64,000 nucleotides of DNA from Thiogranum sp. (GTDB lineage: Bacteria; Pseudomonadota; Gammaproteobacteria; DSM-19610), in NCBI GenBank assembly GCA_024636585.1, contig JAGXGS010000071.1, positions 1 to 64,000 on the forward strand. The letters run 5' to 3'. Of the stretch, positions 59,506 to 64,000 are shown one piece after another (position 1 is the first letter of the stretch; each line of letters begins with the position of its first letter). Under the pieces are notes generated by a model, which did not search any database, was not told where the DNA came from, and was given only the letters and a program-made list of their open reading frames with translations. A program made the position numbers and the translations under genes.

Positions 59506-60057
59506 TTACCCATCCCGCTGAAGAATCTTTATACCACCTGTTTCTATCCGTTCAAACGGATCACTCAGATGCTGCTGCACAACACGTTCGACATACGTGT
59601 CGATATGTTCGTCTCCCGCGTGTTTGCGGAATATCGTAAGTAACAGATCGAACCGGGCCCGGTTAGGGGTCAGGTGTCGCGCCAATTGCTCGCGGGCATC
59701 CTTATGCCCCGGTCGCACCTGCGGCAGACTGTATACTGTCGACTGCATAGTCTGCACCTGCACGCTGGCGAAAAACGGCCGCAGGCGCTGCCGCACCTCA
59801 TCGCGGACCAGGCTGGTTCCCAGCCACACGAGTTGCTCCAGCACTTCCACCAGCGCAGCCTCCATGGCTTCGCGCTCAACGCAATAATCGAGCGCTGGAT
59901 AGTAGCCAAGCGATTCAGCGCTGACATAGGCATCCATCTGCTGCGCCAGTTGTTCACCGACATTGCGCGGGCTGAACGGAGAATGCCGTTCGAACATGCT
60001 GTTCGGAATCTCCACGGTTGCACTGATGACTGCGCGTACTGCAGTAAGTCCAGCCAA
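59506..60057 (-). CDS. Conserved unknown protein in the DsrS-cysG operon
   Basis: I do not recognise this protein of up to 183 residues. It is soluble and helical with a single cysteine (DYCVERE) and no signal. Notable stretches are FSPRNVGEQLAQQMDAYVSAESLGYYPALDYCVERE and FRKHAGDEHIDTYVERVVQQHL. A TTG at 60057 with GGGAG ten bases before is chosen; an ATG at 59997 would remove 20 residues. It lies between the DsrS-like gene (six bases) and grxC (three bases) and so is part of one transcript. Confidence 0.7.
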   Translation of the reverse strand: MAGLTAVRAVISATVEIPNSMFERHSPFSPRNVGEQLAQQMDAYVSAESLGYYPALDYCVEREAMEAALVEVLEQLVWLGTSLVRDEVRQRLRPFFASVQVQTMQSTVYSLPQVRPGHKDAREQLARHLTPNRARFDLLLTIFRKHAGDEHIDTYVERVVQQHLSDPFERIETGGIKILQRDG

Positions 60058-60063
60058 AAACTG

Positions 60064-61197
60064 TTACTCCCTGCCGCGCAGACGCGCCAACTGTTGCTGG
60101 ATTGGCGCGATAACCGGCTCTACTTTTTTGCGCATCAAGGAGCCGATAGCGTCGGTTCGGGAGAATATCGGTGTCACCAGGTGATCGCCAGCCCAGGCCA
60201 GTGCGAACAGCGCGCGAACATCGTCGCGGCATTCCGGCAGCGCCTCCAGCACCTGCTGTACGGCTTTGGTAGTAACACAGACAGGTGGCGCATCAAGTAA
60301 TTCTTCGGCATCGCTGATGATAGTGTCCATATCAGCTGCGGCATCCTGACTGGGACAGATACAGCCAAAATAGGCACGAATGGATTTCAGCGCTTGCACT
60401 ACCACATCCTGGTTGGAAGGCCGGGCAAAAACCGTGGCGGCGGTATCGAGATAGACCTGGCCGTTGACGCCGAGGCAGCGGCAGAGTTGTCTGGCCACCG
60501 GGTTGCCGGCAGCCACCAGCGCGTCCAGCGCTGCGACGACCGCAGCGCGATCTTTACGTGCGGCACCCGCTTCCGGCAAGGCATCAGGAAGCGCATCCAT
60601 GAAGCCCACATAGTAGGAATTCTTCCGCTTCGCCGAGCGCCAGAGCTTGTCGCGAACATCCGCTTCGATAAGACCGGGTTGCAACACGAGACGAACCGTC
60701 TCGATCATTGCTGTCGGTTCGGTTTCGAACGGCAGGTACTCGACCAGATGTGCCGCAAGCTCCGGACCCATCGAGCCTTCCACCACCGACTGCTTCTCCA
60801 GCATCCGGCGTGCATTATCGGCCACCGGCATCGCCCACCAGGCTCGCCGAGCCATATCATCACTGAGGCCACTGGCGTAAACCACGGCGACCACTGCTTC
60901 AGGCTCGCCGAGTAGCAACAACTGCTCCAGACTGTCATCGCGCGCCTGCCCCATGCGCGTCCAGCGCCGCAAAAAAATCGGATAGCCCCCGGGCGAACCC
61001 AGCACCTGGCTGGAAAGCAACTCACGGACTTTTTTGAGGTACTGGTCGTCGCGCCCACGCGGATTCAGTTTGACGCTAGCCTCCCCCTTATCGGACAGTG
61101 CATACACAGTCATGGAAGATTCATCGATGCGCACCGCCTGCAACGAGTTCGCCAGTAATACATTCAGACGCAGCGAATCTTCGGCAGACAGTTCCAT
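60064..61197 (-). CDS. dsrS: DsrS-like protein, sulfur metabolism associated
   Basis: The 377-residue soluble protein begins MELSAEDSLRLNVLLANSLQAVRIDESSMTVYALS, continues GSPGGYPIFLRRWTRMGQ, LLLLGEPEAVVAVVYASGL, RRAWWAMPVADNARRMLE and LPFETEPTAMIETVRLVLQPGLIEADVRDKLWR. This matches my memory of DsrS, the last product of the dsr operon of purple sulfur bacteria, whose precise function in sulfur oxidation is unsettled. It has several cysteines (QLCRCLG, FGCICPS, PECRDD). dsrAB, which normally define the pathway, are not in this window. Its ATG overlaps the Sel1 gene stop by one base. Confidence 0.65.
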   Translation of the reverse strand: MELSAEDSLRLNVLLANSLQAVRIDESSMTVYALSDKGEASVKLNPRGRDDQYLKKVRELLSSQVLGSPGGYPIFLRRWTRMGQARDDSLEQLLLLGEPEAVVAVVYASGLSDDMARRAWWAMPVADNARRMLEKQSVVEGSMGPELAAHLVEYLPFETEPTAMIETVRLVLQPGLIEADVRDKLWRSAKRKNSYYVGFMDALPDALPEAGAARKDRAAVVAALDALVAAGNPVARQLCRCLGVNGQVYLDTAATVFARPSNQDVVVQALKSIRAYFGCICPSQDAAADMDTIISDAEELLDAPPVCVTTKAVQQVLEALPECRDDVRALFALAWAGDHLVTPIFSRTDAIGSLMRKKVEPVIAPIQQQLARLRGRE

Positions 61198-61634
61198 CAG
61201 CGCTCGAAGCCCGCCGCGCGGTAGAGTTCATTGGCCTTGTCGAGATCCTTTGGGACACCGATCCCTTCCTCGTACATCATAGCCATGGTCGTCAATGATC
61301 CTACCAGCCCCTGGTCGGCGGCTTTCTGGAACCATTCAAGGGCTTTGGCCGGATCTTTCTCCAGGCATTCTCCTTCGAGATACATGAAGCCCAGGCCGTG
61401 TTGCGCAATCGCATAACCGGAATCAGCTGCCGCCTGCATCCAGCGCACCGCCAGTCCATCGTGCTGGGCAACGCCCAGACCATTCTGGTACATGATAGCG
61501 AGCCGATGCTGGGCCTCCGGATGCCCCTGACTGGCGAACGGTGACAACAGCTGTGCGGCCCGGGAAAAATGTTTGGCCTCAAAGGCAGACATGCCACTGG
61601 CAAGCTCGACGTCCTGATTGTTCATATCTGTCAT
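61197..61634 (-). CDS. Sel1-repeat protein
   Basis: The 145-residue protein consists of an entry helix (GMSAFEAKHFSRAAQLLSPFASQG) and three Sel1-like repeats (AQHRLAIMYQNGLGVAQHD, AQHGLGFMYLEGECLEKDPAKALEWFQKAADQG, SLTTMAMMYEEGIGVPKDLDKANELYRAAG, all in part). Such repeats bind other proteins. No signal peptide, so cytoplasmic. A good GGGAG lies before the ATG. It is the first gene of the operon ending in tpm and overlaps the DsrS-like gene by one base. Confidence 0.88.
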   Translation of the reverse strand: MTDMNNQDVELASGMSAFEAKHFSRAAQLLSPFASQGHPEAQHRLAIMYQNGLGVAQHDGLAVRWMQAAADSGYAIAQHGLGFMYLEGECLEKDPAKALEWFQKAADQGLVGSLTTMAMMYEEGIGVPKDLDKANELYRAAGFER

Positions 61635-61657
61635 CGTTCTCTCCCGGAAAATAGGCC

Positions 61658-61686
61658 ATTATATAGGCTCGTTCTTTCCTGACCAA
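61658..61686 (-). promoter_or_regulatory. Sigma70-type promoter of the Sel1-dsrS-cysG operon
   Basis: The minus strand has TTGGTC (61686-61681), a 17-base spacer and a perfect TATAAT (61663-61658), 24 bases before the first ATG. Predicted leader is about 17 bases and holds the GGGAG ribosome site. Confidence 0.65.
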
Positions 61687-61992
61687 ATAACTCGGGATTT
61701 CGACGGAGTGCCAACCGACACTGCAGTTTCGGACACAGGCTTAATTCCATAGTTTGTAAGCGGGTTTATCTCACTGGGGATATATAGCGAAATACTGATA
61801 TGCCTGTATACTCTCGCGCCATCCCATGGACGCTGGCAATGGTTCAGCACCAGCGAACGGACCGGGTGGTATGAGCCTGTTGCGCTCCCGCCCGCATCGC
61901 CAGAGAACTGCGTAACGCGTGATAACCGGTGATCAGAGGTCGCACTTCTGATTGTTAAAGATTCAAAAACCTTGTCAAAGGAGATCGCAACA
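61687..61992. other. Intergenic region between divergent operons
   Basis: About 306 bases separate the minus-strand operon promoter from the small plus-strand gene. I see no credible gene; the short minus-strand frame at 61659-61850 lacks a ribosome site and homology-like features. Near the right edge ATCAGA (61932-61937) and TCTGAT (61947-61952) form a short stem-loop just upstream of AAAGGAG, which could lie in the leader of the small gene. The plus-strand promoter is not clear. Confidence 0.6.
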
Positions 61993-62190
61993 ATGGATCC
62001 AATGTACTACGACTTTACGACCACCATGGAAAAGGAAGCGGTAAACGACGACTATATCCAGGGCTGGCAAAGTGGCTTTCTGTTGAACCCGCAGCGCGAA
62101 GAGCAGCGTCGTACCGAAGCCTATGAAGCCGGTTACGAAGATGGTAAGGCACGCAATACCGATAACTACAAGGGATGGGTTGGCAAGTAA
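61993..62190 (+). CDS. Small 65-residue protein with repeated GW/GY-x-x-G motifs
   Basis: The protein starts MDPMYYDFTTTMEKEAV and has two similar segments: DDYIQGWQSGFLLNP and RTEAYEAGYEDGKARNTDNYKGW. The (G)W/Y-x-x-G-(F/K) motifs faintly resemble ribosome modulation factor (AHQRGYQAGIAGRS), but the composition is much more acidic and the match is weak. AAGGAG is nine bases upstream. It stands alone between two divergent or convergent units and has its own strong terminator, which suggests an independently expressed, perhaps abundant small protein. Function unknown. Confidence 0.75.
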   Translation: MDPMYYDFTTTMEKEAVNDDYIQGWQSGFLLNPQREEQRRTEAYEAGYEDGKARNTDNYKGWVGK

Positions 62191-62218
62191 ACTCTGGCCA
62201 ACAGCCGCGTAACAAGAA

Positions 62219-62248
62219 AAAACGGGCCAATGGCCCGTTTTCTTTTTT
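62219..62248 (+). terminator. Strong bidirectional rho-independent terminator
   Basis: AAAACGGGCC and GGCCCGTTTT form a ten-pair stem with a three-base loop, followed by CTTTTTT on the plus strand. Upstream A-runs give a U-rich tail on the minus strand too. It lies 28 bases after the small gene stop and 16 bases from the end of the convergent TolA-like gene and probably serves both. Confidence 0.93.
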
Positions 62249-62263
62249 AGCACCTGACAGGTT

Positions 62264-63196
62264 TCAACGGCAGGTTGAGAGGAACTTGGCGGAGGGTCCG
62301 TCACAGGGATTGGATGAGAATTTGCTGTTCATACTGTCGGCTCCGGCGTCAGTTGCAGCGCCTGCTGAATCTTCCTGCGTTGATTGCCCGGCAACTTGCT
62401 CCGGACTCGGCACTGTTTCTCTCAGCCGGCTCTGTTCAGCCTGCAAAGTCTCGGCCGCCAGCGCGCGCTCGCGTTCCGCCTGCAGGGCTTTCTGTTGGGC
62501 TTCGAGCAGTTTCTGTTTTTCCAGTGCGGCGCGACGTTCCAGGGCAGCGCGCTCAAGTCGTTCGCTCGCCATCTTCTGTTCTGTGGCACTGCGTTGCTCT
62601 TCCAGCGCCTGCCGAGCGGCACGCTCACTGGCCAGCTTCTGCTCCGCATCCTGGCGCGCCTGCTCGAGCGCTACACGTTCAGCCTTGAGTTGCTGTTCAA
62701 TGGCCAGGCGTGCCTTTTCAAGCGCAGCACGTTCCTCCGCCAGTTTCTTTTCATCCGCCAGGCGCTGTTTTTCGAGTTCAGCCCGTGCATCGCGCTCTTC
62801 TTTCAGCTGCTGCTCCGCTTCACGGCGCTGCTCGTCATTAAGAGCAGCTTCCTTTTTGGCTGCGAGGAGACTCTCTTCCTTCTGCCGGCGGAGTGCGTCG
62901 AACTGGTCCTGCGCTGCATCCACGGCAGACTGATCATTTGCCTGCTGTTGTGGCGAGGTAGCAACCGGATTGCCTTCAGCAGCTGTCGCGCTTTCTGCCT
63001 GCAGGACTGCTGGCTTCGACGTCCAGATATCCCTGATTAGCCAGAGAGTGCTGCCGGCAAGTACAACGACGCCCACCAGCAACCAGAGCGCGCCTTTATC
63101 TCCCTTGACCTCCTCCACAACCGGGTCGGAATCACCGGCACCTGTTGCTTCAGTCTCGTCAATCTCAGCATGAGTGGAATGGGGTTCGCGTTCCAT
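62264..63196 (-). CDS. TolA-like membrane protein with C-terminal two-cysteine motif
   Basis: The 310-residue protein has an acidic cytoplasmic N-terminus, one membrane helix (about 36-54, GALWLLVGVVVLAGSTLWL), a spacer (60-92) and a long Ala/Glu/Arg/Gln coiled coil (about 93-258) as in TolA. The orientation predicts a periplasmic coiled coil. The last 19 residues form a motif with N296-P-C298-D-G-P-S-A and S-T-C309, the two cysteines ten residues apart. The same motif ends the upstream neighbour. TolA itself has a different globular domain III and lies with tolB/pal, so this is not ordinary TolA. Function unknown. Confidence 0.8.
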   Translation of the reverse strand: MEREPHSTHAEIDETEATGAGDSDPVVEEVKGDKGALWLLVGVVVLAGSTLWLIRDIWTSKPAVLQAESATAAEGNPVATSPQQQANDQSAVDAAQDQFDALRRQKEESLLAAKKEAALNDEQRREAEQQLKEERDARAELEKQRLADEKKLAEERAALEKARLAIEQQLKAERVALEQARQDAEQKLASERAARQALEEQRSATEQKMASERLERAALERRAALEKQKLLEAQQKALQAERERALAAETLQAEQSRLRETVPSPEQVAGQSTQEDSAGAATDAGADSMNSKFSSNPCDGPSAKFLSTCR

Positions 63197-63249
63197 AGTG
63201 GCAATCTTCCATCAAGTCAGCATGTTAGGCATGGACGCGGTTGCCAATA

Positions 63250-63275
63250 CGGCACTCGCTTCCACGCGAGTGCCG
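63250..63275. other. Ten-pair inverted repeat between the two TolA-like genes
   Basis: CGGCACTCGC and GCGAGTGCCG form a perfect ten-base-pair stem with a six-base loop, about 54 bases upstream of the downstream gene's ATG and 89 bases past the upstream gene's stop. There is no following U-run on either strand, so a rho-independent terminator is unlikely; an RNA leader structure or operator is possible. The rest of the 167-base gap (63197-63363) shows no gene. Confidence 0.5.
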
Positions 63276-63363
63276 GTTTAGCGTCCGTCCCTCAATATTC
63301 TTTAAAAGCAGCAGGATAGCTTTATCTGACGATGGATTTTCGGGTGCAGCGCGGCGATCTCAA

Positions 63364-64000
63364 CTACGGTTTCTTCGCAAGGCAGGTGGACATAAACCGC
63401 GCGGAGGGACCTTCGCAGGGGTTGGCCTGGAATCGGGTAGGTTCAGTGGTCACAGCGGGTTCAGGTTCCCCTTTTTCCGGAGCATCGCTGATTTGTGGCT
63501 GAGTCGCCAACGCAGCAGTAGCCGGCGCCTGCTGCACCTGCGCCGGGAATGACGTCGCGTCGCGGTCTGCCGCTGCGCGTTCGGCAGCCAGTCTTTCTGC
63601 CTCGGCTCTTGCTTTCAGCATGCGCTCGTTTTCTATGCGCGCCTTCTGTTCCATCGCCAGTCGCGCTCTTAACTGCTCAGCCAGTCTGCGTTCGGCTTCA
63701 CGGCGCTCGCGCTCCATGCGGGCGACTTCTTCCCTTGCCCTGGCCAGGCGCTCCGATTCGCGTTGCAGTGTGTCATCGCGTACTGGCACCACCTCCACCT
63801 GCTCCTTTATCACCTGTATAGTCACTGCCTGCTGATTTTCCGGTATAACTTCGTCAGGCGACAGTGCAGCCTCTACCGGAACAGGAGCGTGAGCAGGTGC
63901 TTCCATGACTGAAGAAACAGGTCTGGTTTCTTTCAGCTCAGTCGGCTCAGTCGAGGGACGAACAGGTAATCTGACAGGTGGCGACGAGATTGCTGGCGAG
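63364..64000 (-). CDS. Second TolA-like coiled-coil protein, partial
   Basis: The frame is open to the right edge of the window (at least 211 codons), so the start is missing. The visible part has a proline-rich stretch (SPPVRLPVRPSTEPTE), a charged coiled coil (about 105 codons, RESERLARAREEVARMERE and on) and a Pro/Ala/Glu spacer. It ends FQANPCEGPSARFMSTC then LAKKP, a near copy of the C-terminal motif of the next gene with the same ten-residue spacing between cysteines. A membrane anchor would be upstream and is not seen. The two genes are tandem paralogues by their C-termini. Confidence 0.8.
   Translation of the reverse strand, partial: SPAISSPPVRLPVRPSTEPTELKETRPVSSVMEAPAHAPVPVEAALSPDEVIPENQQAVTIQVIKEQVEVVPVRDDTLQRESERLARAREEVARMERERREAERRLAEQLRARLAMEQKARIENERMLKARAEAERLAAERAAADRDATSFPAQVQQAPATAALATQPQISDAPEKGEPEPAVTTEPTRFQANPCEGPSARFMSTCLAKKP

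Noticed and set aside
61659-61850. 63-codon minus-strand frame upstream of the Sel1 gene
   Set aside because: It overlaps the operon promoter, has no ribosome site and shows no protein-like composition.
63250-63275. Inverted repeat considered as a rho-independent terminator
   Set aside because: No run of U follows the stem on either strand, so it is reported as an unexplained inverted repeat.

Overview
The window is chromosomal DNA from a moderately GC-rich gammaproteobacterium. The evidence is gene order: partial nlpD, a DedA-family gene, pcm, surE, truD, ispF, ispD, ftsB, eno, kdsA, pyrG, tilS, accA; then dnaE, rnhB, lpxB, lpxA, fabZ, lpxD, skp, bamA, rseP, dxr, cdsA, uppS, frr, pyrH, tsf, rpsB; then map and glnD divergently, and a dapC-dapD-dapE group. 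These are the standard gammaproteobacterial housekeeping clusters. A lipid A pathway, Skp and BamA show a Gram-negative envelope. A DsrS-like protein and siroheme synthase hint at a sulfur-metabolising lineage (Chromatiales-like or an uncultured marine relative), but nothing here fixes the genus. No rRNA, tRNA, insertion sequence, prophage or CRISPR array was recognised.

Layout. 1-12255 is almost all minus-strand: stress and repair genes (nlpD, DedA, pcm, surE), tRNA and isoprenoid genes (truD, ispF, ispD), division (ftsB), central metabolism (eno, kdsA, pyrG) and tilS-accA. A plus-strand Smr gene sits inside it. 12256-16340 is an accessory island with an unknown membrane protein carrying a possible metal site, rlmJ, a response regulator with five 102-bp repeats, an HPF/cold-shock fusion protein and a small proline-rich ORF. 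16340-35408 is the long minus-strand run from rpsB to dnaE that makes ribosome factors, undecaprenyl-PP, CDP-DAG, lipid A and the outer-membrane assembly machinery. Neighbouring genes often overlap by 1-4 bases, which implies translational coupling.

35703-47756 is mainly plus-strand: map-glnD, then the succinylase branch of lysine/diaminopimelate synthesis (dapC, dapD, an ArsC-like gene, dapE), then a four-gene TRAP transporter that includes a TatT-type lipoprotein. A VOC protein and an EamA exporter lie on the minus strand between glnD and dapC. 47776-57126 is minus-strand: tsaB, a DinG/YoaA helicase, a small nuclease-like protein, PBP1b with an LpoP-like TPR lipoprotein, and a two-gene membrane module (VWA protein plus coiled-coil protein).

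57127-61634 is a minus-strand operon running Sel1-repeat protein, DsrS-like protein, unknown protein, glutaredoxin, siroheme synthase, thiopurine methyltransferase, behind a recognisable sigma70-type promoter. The last 2 kb holds a small stand-alone plus-strand gene with a strong terminator and two tandem, paralogous TolA-like proteins that share an unusual C-terminal two-cysteine motif; the second runs off the window.

The least explained parts are the tandem TolA-like pair, the repeat-bearing response regulator, the VWA/coiled-coil pair and the Sel1-DsrS operon. No known defence system or complete mobile system is present.
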